Shown here in pieces: positions 47,722 through 56,137 of a stretch of DNA of 64,000 nucleotides. Every line of letters starts with the position of its first letter. The first letter of the stretch is position 1. Under the pieces are notes generated by a model. That model did not search any database. It was given only the letters and a program-made list of their open reading frames with translations, and was not told the origin of the DNA. Both the position numbers and the translations under genes were made by a program. Source of the stretch: Enterococcus mundtii (lineage in GTDB: Bacteria; Bacillota; Bacilli; Lactobacillales; Enterococcaceae); contig NZ_AP019810.1 in NCBI RefSeq assembly GCF_013394305.1, positions 1,054,001-1,118,000 of the forward strand, written 5' to 3'.

Positions 47722-49656
47722 TTGTCAAAACTTGCTTATCAACGATTAGATGATCTATTGGAAGTATTAACTAGACAAACGGTGCCGCTACCAATGAAGG
47801 AGTTAACGAAAAACTTCTCGATTTCTGAACGAACGGTTCGGACAGACATTGCGAATTTAAATGATTTATTAACAAACGTGGGAGCCTCCATCAAGTTGAT
47901 TCGAGGGCAAGGCTATTTGTTGTCCATTGGTTCAAAAGAACAATTTCATGACTGGTGGACAGAAAGTATGTCAACCACAGAGTTCTTTCTAACCACTAGT
48001 GAAGAACGACAAACCTACCTACTTTTCCTATTATTCAAGAATGAAAACCCTTTATCCTTGGATGATTTTCTCGATCGGTTATTTATTAGTAAAAACACAT
48101 TTTACTCATACTTAAAAACGGCTCGAGACAATTTAGCCACCTATCACTTAAAAATAGTAAATCGTCCAAATATTGGCTTTGAAGTCTTGGGTAACGAATT
48201 CGCCAAGCGTCAGGCTATCAGTGATCTGTTAATTGAAAAAGATCTACAAGAGTACTTGATCGGTTTTACAGAAATGGAACTTGAGTTGTTTGATACGATC
48301 AATCTAGTCCACTTACAAGAATTGGCATTAAATCATCTGGCATCCTTAGACTTGTTAGACTCTGACTACTATCATAAAAACATTCTTTCTCATTTTGCTT
48401 TAGCAATCAGCCGCTTTATAGCTGGCCATGAGATCAACGAATTTCCCTTGCATGTGCCTGCGCTCAAAAAAGACGCCCAGAAAGTAGTTGGTCATTTCTT
48501 AGAAGAAATCGATCATGCATTTGATATACAATTGACTGCAGGAGAAAAACAATACTTTATTTACTATCTTGCGATGAATGCACCACGTTTAGTTGAAACT
48601 GGCGATTCAAACGATTCTTCCACAGAAACTGCTAAAGCTATCGTCGAAGAATTACTAACTGCGATCAAACAGACGTCAAACTATGCATTAGAGACAGATA
48701 AGATGCTAATAGAAGATCTGACTTCTCATATAGAAGGTTTTATCAATATGAATCTAATGGATGCACGCCGCAGCAATCCATTACTGGCAACGATCAAAAA
48801 ATCTTTTCCACAGGCTTATGATTTATGTTTGACCCATTTAGAAACGGTAAGCATGAAACATGGTTTTTATTTTTCTTCTGATGAGATCGGTTATATTGCT
48901 TTGCACATCGCAGGTGCTATGGAAAGGAGTTCTATCAGAAATCATCATAAACATCGCGTCATCCTTGTTTGTGGAACCGGTCGAGCCATGAGCCGTATTA
49001 TTGAAGCGAAAATCATCAAGCACTATCAAGAAACGGTCGAAGTCGTTGATCGCTTTTCTTATGTTGAACTACAACAATGTGATCTTTCTGCAATTGATTT
49101 TGTAATCACAACCGTTCCATTAGAGCTGTTTTCTGTTCCTTCAATTTATATCAACATGGCACAACTAGACAAGGAAATCAGCAAAATCGAATCGTTCATT
49201 GAAACACTAAGCGAAGCAAAAAACGGCATCTATTCATTGTTTCAAGAAGCATTTTTTCTTCATGAAAATCATGCAGATAAAGAGACCCTGTTAGAGAAAA
49301 TGGCACAGCAATTGTACCAAAAAGATTTTGTGCCAAAAGATTTTTATGACAGTGTGAAGAAACGAGAAGCAATCAATCAGACGAATATCAACGAGTGGTT
49401 AGCTATCCCCCATCCCATGACATTGATGGCGAAACGCTCGGTTGTTTCAGTGGCAATCATTCCAGATGGCGTTGATTGGGGAAATGGTGACTTGGTTAGA
49501 TTTGTCTTTCTCTTTGCGATACAAAAAAACGAATATGAAGAGACAGAAGAAATCTATAGTCTTTTATTAGAGTTGATGGATCGTGAAGATGTTCAACAAG
49601 CAATCTTGCAAAAAAGTGATTATCACCACTTTTTGAGTTGTATGAAACAATTATAA
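47722..49656 (+). CDS. BglG/MtlR-type PRD transcriptional activator
   Basis: 644 aa when started at TTG 47722 (GGAGGTG six bases upstream); the frame is open 31 codons further up, but without an RBS. Domains: HTH_11/Mga-like HTH (~8-90, 'FSISERTVRTDIANLNDLL' key SERTVRTDI), PRD1 (~180-280), PRD2 (~290-395), EIIB-like (~400-490, 'VILVCGTGRAMSRI' with active Cys) and EIIA-like (~500-644, 'WLAIPHPMT' with phospho-His). It activates the divergent PTS/mngB genes when its PRD and EII-like domains signal substrate. Confidence 0.9.
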   Translation: MSKLAYQRLDDLLEVLTRQTVPLPMKELTKNFSISERTVRTDIANLNDLLTNVGASIKLIRGQGYLLSIGSKEQFHDWWTESMSTTEFFLTTSEERQTYLLFLLFKNENPLSLDDFLDRLFISKNTFYSYLKTARDNLATYHLKIVNRPNIGFEVLGNEFAKRQAISDLLIEKDLQEYLIGFTEMELELFDTINLVHLQELALNHLASLDLLDSDYYHKNILSHFALAISRFIAGHEINEFPLHVPALKKDAQKVVGHFLEEIDHAFDIQLTAGEKQYFIYYLAMNAPRLVETGDSNDSSTETAKAIVEELLTAIKQTSNYALETDKMLIEDLTSHIEGFINMNLMDARRSNPLLATIKKSFPQAYDLCLTHLETVSMKHGFYFSSDEIGYIALHIAGAMERSSIRNHHKHRVILVCGTGRAMSRIIEAKIIKHYQETVEVVDRFSYVELQQCDLSAIDFVITTVPLELFSVPSIYINMAQLDKEISKIESFIETLSEAKNGIYSLFQEAFFLHENHADKETLLEKMAQQLYQKDFVPKDFYDSVKKREAINQTNINEWLAIPHPMTLMAKRSVVSVAIIPDGVDWGNGDLVRFVFLFAIQKNEYEETEEIYSLLLELMDREDVQQAILQKSDYHHFLSCMKQL

Positions 49657-49818
49657 AAAACTGGGATCACCGCTAGTAGCTTTACACGTCTAAATCAATC
49701 AGATGACTGGAACAGTGTTAAATTTGGCACAATGATCTTTTTAGCTCATGCAGCTGATTTATCACTTGATAGATTCGTTGATTATTTACAGACAAAAAAA
49801 GAGTCTTCTGCCAATTAA
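49657..49818 (+). pseudogene. Remnant: C-terminal piece of a small HTH-like protein
   Basis: Directly after the regulator stop and in the same frame, 53 codons without any start read as a coherent protein end: 'GITASSFTRLNQSDDWNSVK', 'GTMIFLAHAADLSLDRFVDYL', stop at 49816-49818. It resembles the end of a small XRE-like or enterococcal HTH protein ('SSFTRLNQSDDW'). No start codon or RBS is present, so it is a decayed fragment. Its last codons form half of the hairpin at 49797-49836. Confidence 0.5.
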
Positions 49819-49836
49819 ATGGTTGAAGGCTCTTTC
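49797..49836. terminator. Terminator after remnant / PRD regulator
   Basis: GAGTCTTC..CCA and TGG..GAAGGCTC arms with A7 on one side and TTTC on the other; it ends the plus-strand unit and may also end the minus-strand HAD remnant. Confidence 0.65.
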
Positions 49837-49859
49837 TCTGAAATCAACTCACTGGGTTT

Positions 49860-50222
49860 TCATGCTTGTAAAGCAATCATTTTTTTGATGGTATGGAGTA
49901 CCGCATCTTCATCGTTCGACTTTGTCACAAATTGTGCAACTTCTTTGATTTGCTCAAAGGCATTGCTCATCGCAAAGCTGTAAGCGGCACATTCTAATAA
50001 CTCGACATCATTTAGACCATCGCCAAATACCATGGTTTCTTCTGGTGTGACGTGGAGAATTCTTTGCAATTCTGTCACTGTTGTTCCTTTATGGACATTA
50101 AGATTTGAGATATCGATCCAAGCGGCTTCTGAAGCAACGATATAGGCTTTTTTTTTTAATTTTTCCAATTGTTTGACATGTTCAAAACAGTTTTTTTTCG
50201 GATCAAACACGGTGATTTCCAA
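49860..50222 (-). pseudogene. N-terminally truncated HAD (Cof-type) phosphatase
   Basis: 120 residues remain, matching only the C-terminal half of a Cof-type HAD phosphatase (normally ~260-270 aa): cap-domain end 'VASEAAWIDISNLNVHKGTTVTELQRIL' (part), then motif IV 'VFGDGLNDVELLE' and 'SFAMSNAFEQIKEVAQFVT'. Motif I (DxDGT) and the Thr motif II are missing, so it cannot be a normal phosphatase. The frame begins at the terminator of the busA operon with only a TTG and no RBS. Most likely a deletion remnant. Confidence 0.75.
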
Positions 50223-50276
50223 AAAAATGACTTTACCGAAACAGTTTTTGTTTCAGTAAAGTCGATTTTTTTTTAT
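50223..50276. terminator. busA operon terminator
   Basis: GACTTTACcGAAACA pairs with TGTTTCaGTAAAGTC, with T-runs on both exit sides (T9 on plus, T7 on minus). It lies directly after the busAB stop. Confidence 0.85.
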
Positions 50277-50280
50277 TTAT

Positions 50281-52011
50281 TTAGTTTTTCCAACTAGCAA
50301 CTTTTTCTTGGTTCTTATCGATCCATTCTCTTGCTGCTTGTTGTGGATCTTTGCCGTTGTTGATTTCCAACATGACTTCTTCCATGTCTTTTTCTGTCCA
50401 GTTGAATTTATCCAACACAGCGTATGCTTCTGGTTGATCTTCTTTTAAGCCTTGGCGGACGATAGTGTGGATTTCTTCCGCATCTCCCATCGCATTTTTT
50501 GGATCTTCTAGATATTTCAAGTCATACTTCGCAAACATCCAGTGTGGTGTCCAACCAGTAAAGACGATTGGTTCTTGATTTTTGATTGCTTGTCCTAATG
50601 CAACCGTCATTGCACCTGAAGAAGAGGTCTCAACTGTCCACCCCTCCAGATTTGGATATTGGGCAATCGTATTTTCTGCAGCATTCACCACACCTGCACC
50701 AGGTTCGATACCGGTGATTTTTTTGCCTGCTTCATCGGTTAGATCCGCAATCGAGTTAACATCCATGTATGCTGGAACAGCTAATCCGACTTTGGCACCT
50801 TTCAAGTTTGCACCTAGATCATCGACTTGATCTTTGTATTGTTCATATTGAGAACCATGAGTCTTAGGTAACCAAGCAGCCACCATTCCATCTGATTCTC
50901 CTTTTGCAACGGATTCCCACATGATCGAATTATCAAGAGGTGTCACTTTCACATCATAGCCCATCTCTTTTAAGACTTCTGCTACGACATTTGTTGAAGC
51001 AACTTCTGTATCCCATTCCACATAAGAAAGATTGATCGTGTTTGTTTCTTTTGTTGAAGAACTAAAACTTCCAACACCGATCGCACCTAATAAAACAACG
51101 ACTACTGCACCAATGATCACTCCTTGGCGCTTTTTATTTTTTTGTTTCGCAGTACCTGCTGCTTTTTGATCATTTGGTTGATTCAAGTGTTGCGTAAAAC
51201 GGTCAATGATAATGGCTAAGATCACCAATGCTACCCCATTGACAAAACCATTTCCGACTTGTGCACGTTGTAAAGCAGAAAGGACACCACGACCTAAACC
51301 AGGCGCTCCGATCATTGAGGCAATCACGACCATTGAAAGAGAAAGCATAGTTGTCTGATTGATCCCTGCCATGATCGTTCCTTTTGCTAGTGGTAATTCA
51401 AGTTTCACTAGTTTTTGCCAACTCGTACTACCAAATGAATCAGACGCTTCTACTAACTCTTTCGGTACTTGGCGAATACCTAGGTTCGTAAAGCGAACAG
51501 TTGGTGGTAAGGCAAAAATCACTGAGGCAAACACCCCTGGAACCATACCAATTCCGAAAAAGGCAACCGCTGGAATCAAATAAACAAAACCAGGCATTGT
51601 TTGCATAAAGTCAAGGATCGGTTTAATGATTCCTTGCGCTTTATCATTTTTCGCCATGAGAATACCAAGAGGTACACCAATGATGATCGAGATCACACTA
51701 GATAGTAAAACCAATGTGACAGTATTCATCAAATCTGTCCATAGCCCTTGATTATAAATGAACCATAAGCCAATCAAAGTAAATAATGTCAATCCGGGAC
51801 GTTTTTTTGAAATAAAGAACGCTGCAACTGCCATTAAAAGAATAAATAGTGGTGCTGGTATCACTAATAAAAGATTCGTGATAGCTGTCATCACTGCTTG
51901 ACCAATCGTTTGAAGGAATGAGAACAGTCCTGCGAACGTTGTTGTCAACCAATCAGTGATCGTTTCGACCCAGTCAGCGACGGGTATTTGATAGTTCAAT
52001 AGATTATTCAT
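50281..52011 (-). CDS. busAB: Glycine betaine ABC permease fused to binding domain (BusAB/OpuABC)
   Basis: 576 aa fusion. Residues ~40-280 are a BPD-type permease with six to seven membrane helices and the EAA-type loop '[23 protein letters not shown]' (key EASDSFG); after a linker with one more helix (~300-320) comes an OpuAC substrate-binding domain (~330-576) with the Trp residues that box betaine ('[22 protein letters not shown]', '[14 protein letters not shown]'). It imports glycine betaine/proline betaine during osmotic stress. It overlaps busAA by 8 bases. Confidence 0.92.
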   Translation of the reverse strand: MNNLLNYQIPVADWVETITDWLTTTFAGLFSFLQTIGQAVMTAITNLLLVIPAPLFILLMAVAAFFISKKRPGLTLFTLIGLWFIYNQGLWTDLMNTVTLVLLSSVISIIIGVPLGILMAKNDKAQGIIKPILDFMQTMPGFVYLIPAVAFFGIGMVPGVFASVIFALPPTVRFTNLGIRQVPKELVEASDSFGSTSWQKLVKLELPLAKGTIMAGINQTTMLSLSMVVIASMIGAPGLGRGVLSALQRAQVGNGFVNGVALVILAIIIDRFTQHLNQPNDQKAAGTAKQKNKKRQGVIIGAVVVVLLGAIGVGSFSSSTKETNTINLSYVEWDTEVASTNVVAEVLKEMGYDVKVTPLDNSIMWESVAKGESDGMVAAWLPKTHGSQYEQYKDQVDDLGANLKGAKVGLAVPAYMDVNSIADLTDEAGKKITGIEPGAGVVNAAENTIAQYPNLEGWTVETSSSGAMTVALGQAIKNQEPIVFTGWTPHWMFAKYDLKYLEDPKNAMGDAEEIHTIVRQGLKEDQPEAYAVLDKFNWTEKDMEEVMLEINNGKDPQQAAREWIDKNQEKVASWKN

Positions 52012-53197
52012 GTTCGCTCACCTCACTTGTTGCTGCTAATGCTTCGATTACGCTACCTCGGATAATAACGCCTTTTAATTTCCCGTTATCAACCACGGCT
52101 AATGGAGTCGGCGAATCATAAATAATATTGAAGATATCACTAACTAACATATCTTTACCGATCACGGTAACATTTTCATCAAGGAAATCGATCAATGGAC
52201 GTTTTTGACGTCTTGCTTCTAATGCTTGATCTGCTGTAATGATCCCTTTTAAGTTACGTTTTCTATCAACAGCCATCAACATGCTGACTTCTTCATTACG
52301 CATACGTGTCAACGCAACGTTTGGACCATCTGATTCGATGTTTGTTGTTAGTGCAGGAACCATGATGTTTTGCGCCGTCAAGACTTTCGAGCGATCGACT
52401 TCTTCAACGAATTCTCTCACGTAATCATTGGCTGGATTAGTCAAGATTTCTTCCCCAGTACCGATTTGCATGATTTCTCCGTCTTTCATCAACGCAATGC
52501 GATCCCCGATACGCAATGCTTCATTTAAATCATGTGTGATAAAGATGATCGTTTTTTGCACATTGGATTGTAGTTCCAATAACTCATCTTGCATTTCACG
52601 ACGAATCAATGGATCAAGTGCTGAGAAAGCTTCATCCATCAATAGGATCTCTGGATCATTTGCCAATGCTCGGGCTAACCCAACACGTTGTTGCATCCCA
52701 CCAGATAATTGACTAGGATATTGATCTTTAAAGGATAACAAGCTTGAGTTCTCTAACGCTTTTTCTGCTTTAGCTTGACGTTCTTCTTTAGGAACACCGC
52801 GAACTTCAAGACCGTATTCTGTATTTTCTAAAATCGTACGATGTGGGAATAGACCGAAGTTTTGGAACACCATGTTGATTTTGTGACGACGAACTTCGCG
52901 AAGTTCTTCTTTGCTAAGTGTTGAGATGTCTTCTCCATCAATCAAGATATTGCCAGATGTTGGTTCAATCAAACGATTCAATAGACGGATCAAGGTTGAT
53001 TTCCCACTCCCCGAAAGTCCCATGATCACGAAGATCTCACCTTCTTGTACATCAAAACTCGCTTCATATACACCGACAGTTGCGCCGGTTTTTTGTAAAA
53101 TCTCTGTTTTCGATTGGTGCTTTTTCATCATTTCCAAAGCAGTTTGTGTTCGTTTACCAAATATTTTCGTTAAGTTTTTGACTTCTACTTTTACCAA
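52004..53197 (-). CDS. busAA: Glycine betaine ABC ATPase with CBS domains (BusAA/OpuAA)
   Basis: 397 aa. ABC ATPase (~25-260) with Walker A 'GLSGSGKST', signature 'LSGGMQQR', Walker B '[13 protein letters not shown]', then two CBS domains (~275-390) that sense ionic strength in OpuA. The start is TTG at 53197 with AAAGGAG seven bases upstream. It powers BusAB. The gene is read from a promoter covered by a bipartite BusR-type operator. Confidence 0.93.
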   Translation of the reverse strand: MVKVEVKNLTKIFGKRTQTALEMMKKHQSKTEILQKTGATVGVYEASFDVQEGEIFVIMGLSGSGKSTLIRLLNRLIEPTSGNILIDGEDISTLSKEELREVRRHKINMVFQNFGLFPHRTILENTEYGLEVRGVPKEERQAKAEKALENSSLLSFKDQYPSQLSGGMQQRVGLARALANDPEILLMDEAFSALDPLIRREMQDELLELQSNVQKTIIFITHDLNEALRIGDRIALMKDGEIMQIGTGEEILTNPANDYVREFVEEVDRSKVLTAQNIMVPALTTNIESDGPNVALTRMRNEEVSMLMAVDRKRNLKGIITADQALEARRQKRPLIDFLDENVTVIGKDMLVSDIFNIIYDSPTPLAVVDNGKLKGVIIRGSVIEALAATSEVSEHE

Positions 53198-53239
53198 ACA
53201 AATTCTCCTTTGTATGTAAATTCATTTTTCTTTCTGAAA

Positions 53240-53282
53240 AAAGTGACCACACTACGATAACACCATGTAGTCACTTTGTCAA
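53240..53282 (-). promoter_or_regulatory. busA promoter with bipartite BusR-type operator
   Basis: Minus strand -35 TTGACA (53282-53277), 17-base spacer, -10 TATCGT (53259-53254). Plus-strand half-sites AAAGTGAC (53240-53247) and GTCACTTT (53270-53277) are inverted and separated by 22 bases, flanking the -10. This matches what I recall of the two-part BusR motif with fixed spacing. Confidence 0.75.
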
Positions 53283-53323
53283 AATTCAAGCATCTCTATT
53301 CTTAGTGAAACTATACAAAAAAA

Positions 53324-53356
53324 TGGTCAATCCCTTATCAGTATAGGGATTGACCA
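53324..53356 (-). terminator. busR terminator
   Basis: TGGTCAATCCCTTA / TAGGGATTGACCA arms; minus-strand exit has T7. It lies ~35 bases beyond the restored busR stop. Confidence 0.85.
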
Positions 53357-53422
53357 AAATTAGAATTAAATGAGATTTTTCTTATCCGCTCGTTCACTGC
53401 CCATCTGGATAAAAAAAGTTTG

Positions 53423-54028
53423 TCATTCGTTGCAGCGTATACTCGTTCCCAATAAAGTGGACAGTATCCCCGCTGAAAATTTAGCATATGGACCAGGCGA
53501 GACCAACAGTTCTTGATCGTGGGAAATTGCAATCACTGTTGCACCAGTGGCTTGCCAAATATTCAATTCGCTGATGGATTGGTTTAAGTGAGCCGCTTCC
53601 TCTGTCAAAGCAAGTTCAAAAGGCAGAAGTGGGTTCATCTTATGTATTCGTTTCGTTTGGCTCACCAGTTGATCCAATAGTTGTGAAAAATGGTTCAATT
53701 CTTCTTGTTGTTTTTTCACGCTTTCCATGATTTCTGCTTTTGTTTCTTGGATCGATTGCACATCTTGGTATTGTAAAAGGAAATCCTTTGCTTTTTCTTT
53801 AGATGCTACAAACGCGCCACTGCCATGACGAACTTCCATGATCCCCAGATCGACCAAAACATTGATTGCTTTACGAGTCGTCTCTGGCGAAGCGTTATAC
53901 GTGCTTGCTAAAGTGGATCTTGCATGGATCTTCTCGCCGATTTGATAACGATTTTCTACGATTCGTTCAGCCAAATCAACAGCGATCTGTTGATAACGTG
54001 GGCGAACCAGTTTGGTTTTTTCACTCAT
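53423..54028 (-). CDS. busR: BusR-type GntR/RCK_C regulator with frameshifted C-terminus
   Basis: 201 aa as read. Residues ~10-80 are a GntR winged helix ('RYQQIAVDLAERIVENRYQIG', 'ASTYNASPETTRKAINVLVDLGI' key SPETTRKAI), then a coiled-coil (~85-135) and an RCK_C (TrkA-C) domain that in BusR binds c-di-AMP ('ATGATVIAISHDQELLVSPGPYAKFSAG'). After 'FSAG' the frame leaves the domain: the run here is G4, whereas G5 would continue 'DTVHFIGNEYTLQRMTNFF..PDGQ' to a stop at 53394, giving ~211 aa. It is adjacent to the betaine importer it should repress. Either a real mutation or a homopolymer error. Confidence 0.85.
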   Translation of the reverse strand: MSEKTKLVRPRYQQIAVDLAERIVENRYQIGEKIHARSTLASTYNASPETTRKAINVLVDLGIMEVRHGSGAFVASKEKAKDFLLQYQDVQSIQETKAEIMESVKKQQEELNHFSQLLDQLVSQTKRIHKMNPLLPFELALTEEAAHLNQSISELNIWQATGATVIAISHDQELLVSPGPYAKFSAGILSTLLGTSIRCNE

Positions 54029-54194
54029 TTTATTCTTCCTCTTTCATCTACTTGTCAGCTAACATCTTACTATGGACGCTTCAAAGAAGCAAAAGTAAAC
54101 TTGTTTTATTTTTTTCTTCTATACAAGAAATCCGGTAGTTATCAGTTGATTTCTCAAACTAAACAGTTCGTATCACTCACTTCGAGAATAAAGC

Positions 54195-54230
54195 GACAAC
54201 CACGAAAATCAAAAAATTTTCGTGGTTGTC
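54195..54230. terminator. Hairpin between lysozyme gene and busR
   Basis: GACAACCACGAAAAT and ATTTTCGTGGTTGTC perfect 15-bp arms, T5 on the plus-strand exit. It is downstream of the lysozyme gene (minus strand) and upstream of busR. Confidence 0.7.
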
Positions 54231-54263
54231 TTTTTGTTTCTTGCGCTAAAAAATAAATTTCAT

Positions 54264-55082
54264 TTAACTTGTAAATTTTTTCAAATAGTCACTACTTACA
54301 TCAAAATGACGGCTAGGAAATTCTGGGAAATAAAGATCACTTGCCCACTGCCAAGCTGCTGTATCTGTATGCAAAGGATTTTTATCAGAAGGATCGTAGG
54401 GCCACTGTGCAACCCAACAATTTTCTTTTCCTAGACGTGTCATATCCAATTTGTTTTCGGTGAACCAAGAAGCACTCGAATAGTGGGCGACGTTTTGATA
54501 GCCTCCCTGTTGGATCGCTTTTTGGAAAACCAATGCATTATCTGTCACTTTGTCCACGTTCATCTTTGGATTTTCGCTATCGTTGACAACAACAGTTGAC
54601 GATGACAGGTTCAACTCTTTCATATAATCCAATAAAAACTGAGCTTCCCCTTTTGTGTCAGCTTCTTCATTGAACCACGCATAATGATAGACACTTACTT
54701 TTAGGCCTGCCGCAACGGCTGAAGCAATCTGTTCAGGAGCAAGCGGATTTTTATACGAGTCTCCTTCAGTCAATTTTATGACTACCCCTTTAATGCCGTA
54801 GGTTTTCATCGTTTGAAATTCTTCACTCGATATCTTGCCATTATTGGAAGATATGTCAATAAAATCTTTAGCTGGTCTGCCTGGTTCTGCAGCGGAGATT
54901 CCTGAATCGTCTGTCAGACTTCGAGTGAATGACTCTGAGAATTGGTTGCTGCTACCTAACACATGTTGATTTTTTTCAGTAATCGTAGGTTTGATTGGAA
55001 TCGAAGTTGCCTGTGCTGTTCCTCCAACGTAAACTAGTAAAGTAAAACAAATAACACCTACCCATTTGACCATTGTACGCAT
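54264..55082 (-). CDS. Secreted GH25 lysozyme (muramidase)
   Basis: 272 aa with a Sec signal peptide (residues 1-26, hydrophobic 'VIC FTLLVYVGGTAQA' and cleavage after AQA). The GH25 domain (~70-270) has 'DFIDISSNNGKIS' (catalytic Asp strand), 'GVVIKLTEGDSYKNP', 'KVSVYHYAWFNE' and the D-x-E motif 'VVNDSENP', ending 'FDVSSDYLKKF'. It cleaves the MurNAc-GlcNAc bond of peptidoglycan. There is no cell-wall binding repeat, so it is a single-domain secreted enzyme. Start: ATG with AAGGAAG upstream. Confidence 0.88.
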   Translation of the reverse strand: MRTMVKWVGVICFTLLVYVGGTAQATSIPIKPTITEKNQHVLGSSNQFSESFTRSLTDDSGISAAEPGRPAKDFIDISSNNGKISSEEFQTMKTYGIKGVVIKLTEGDSYKNPLAPEQIASAVAAGLKVSVYHYAWFNEEADTKGEAQFLLDYMKELNLSSSTVVVNDSENPKMNVDKVTDNALVFQKAIQQGGYQNVAHYSSASWFTENKLDMTRLGKENCWVAQWPYDPSDKNPLHTDTAAWQWASDLYFPEFPSRHFDVSSDYLKKFTS

Positions 55083-55607
55083 CTTGGATCGCTTCCTTTT
55101 ATTGAATTTTCAAAGCATCAACAAGACGTCCTGTTGGCTCTATTTAAACAAAAATCTAGGAATAAAAAAACAGATAACATGACAATTAACCAATTTTTAA
55201 ACATAACATCGTTATTAAAAATTAAAAAAATATTGTTAGTTCAATTTTTACAACATTTATCATCTTACTACTATATATAGTGAGTACTCTTTTGACTTTT
55301 GCTATTTTGATTCGGGTTTCTCTTTTCGATGATCCTTAGACACTTCATGATCATTTTTCGTTTTGTGAAAAAATTTCTATCTCTAAAATGTATAAATACC
55401 TTTTTCTTCTGGTTTTGATCTGCATTTATTTCTCTTCTTCTTTCCATCATTTTGCATACCTTTTTCGTTTGTGATTTTTCGATCGAACATTCATTTATTG
55501 GCAAGCAAAGGTTAAAAAAATATTTTTTAACGGAGTTTTCCACAAGCATTTCTGTATTAATACAAGCGAATCTGCACGAGATACTTGTTTTCATTGTTTT
55601 TCAAAAA
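55083..55607. other. Gene-free AT-rich region upstream of nrdH
   Basis: About 525 bases with no supported gene. The perfect palindrome ACTATATATAGT (55270-55281) sits inside a 13/16 match to the NrdR box. A 107-codon minus-strand frame has no RBS and unlikely composition and was not accepted. Confidence 0.5.
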
Positions 55608-55654
55608 CCACAAAACATAGTATTCCACAATTTCCACAACACAAGATGTAGTGT
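55608..55654. promoter_or_regulatory. Paired NrdR boxes of nrdH promoter
   Basis: Box 1 CCACAAAACATAGTAT (55608-55623, 12/16 of consensus ACACWATATMTWGTGT) and box 2 ACACAAGATGTAGTGT (55639-55654, 14/16). They are 31 bp start to start, three helical turns, the standard NrdR arrangement. Confidence 0.85.
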
Positions 55655-55661
55655 TTGTTGA

Positions 55662-55689
55662 TTGACTTTTTTACTAATAGATTTATACT
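55662..55689 (+). promoter_or_regulatory. nrdH promoter
   Basis: -35 TTGACT (55662-55667), 16-base spacer, -10 TATACT (55684-55689), directly after the NrdR boxes. Confidence 0.7.
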
Positions 55690-55731
55690 ATTGATTATAG
55701 AGAAAACACACGAGCAAGGAGGCAAATAATA

Positions 55732-55956
55732 ATGAACGTAAAAATCTTTTCAAAAAATAATTGTATGCAATGTAAAATGGTGAAACGCTTTTTAGCTGAA
55801 AATAAAATCGACTTTGAAGAAGTAAATATCGACGAGCAACCTGAAGCAATCTCATGGTTAAAAGACCAAGGATTCCAAAGTGTTCCGGTCATCACTTCAG
55901 ACGCAGCGACTGTCATTGGTTTCAGACCAGATCAACTACGTCACTTAGCTAGCTAA
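55732..55956 (+). CDS. nrdH: Glutaredoxin-like NrdH redoxin
   Basis: 74 aa, the electron donor for class Ib ribonucleotide reductase. The redox site is Cys11-Met-Gln-Cys14 and the C-terminal 'WLKDQGFQSVPVITSD' with cis-Pro is typical. It is reduced by thioredoxin reductase and in turn reduces NrdE. RBS AGGAGG upstream of ATG. No nrdI follows it here; nrdE comes next after a 181-base gap. Confidence 0.93.
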   Translation: MNVKIFSKNNCMQCKMVKRFLAENKIDFEEVNIDEQPEAISWLKDQGFQSVPVITSDAATVIGFRPDQLRHLAS

Positions 55957-56013
55957 GAATCATTCAAACAGTTGTCAAATAGATCGAGGATTTACTTGAT
56001 CCTCTGCCACCAT

Positions 56014-56064
56014 GGATTTGATGGACTTACGGATATTGTCCGTAACCTCCCCAAATCCTTTTTT
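56014..56064 (+). terminator. Attenuator-like hairpin between nrdH and nrdE
   Basis: Outer stem GGATTTG (56014-56020) / CAAATCC (56052-56058), inner stem TTACGGA/TCCGTAA (56027-56033, 56039-56045), followed by T6 (56059-56064). An upstream GAGGAT/ATCCTC hairpin (55986-55991, 55999-56004) carries a second GGATTT that could compete for the same AAATCC. Confidence 0.7.
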
Positions 56065-56077
56065 ACAGCAATGAACA

Positions 56078-56093
56078 CCACTATATCTTGTGG
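56078..56093. promoter_or_regulatory. Internal NrdR box before nrdE
   Basis: CCACTATATCTTGTGG matches the NrdR consensus at 14 of 16 positions. It stands alone, 45 bases before the nrdE start. Confidence 0.7.
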
Positions 56094-56137
56094 TCAAACA
56101 TGTATCATCAAAATCAAAAAGAAGGTTGGGCGTATGT

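Noticed and set aside
55271..55594. 107-codon minus-strand frame upstream of nrdH
   Set aside because: No RBS, Lys/Arg/Asn-rich composition without pattern and overlap with a regulatory palindrome; treated as non-coding.
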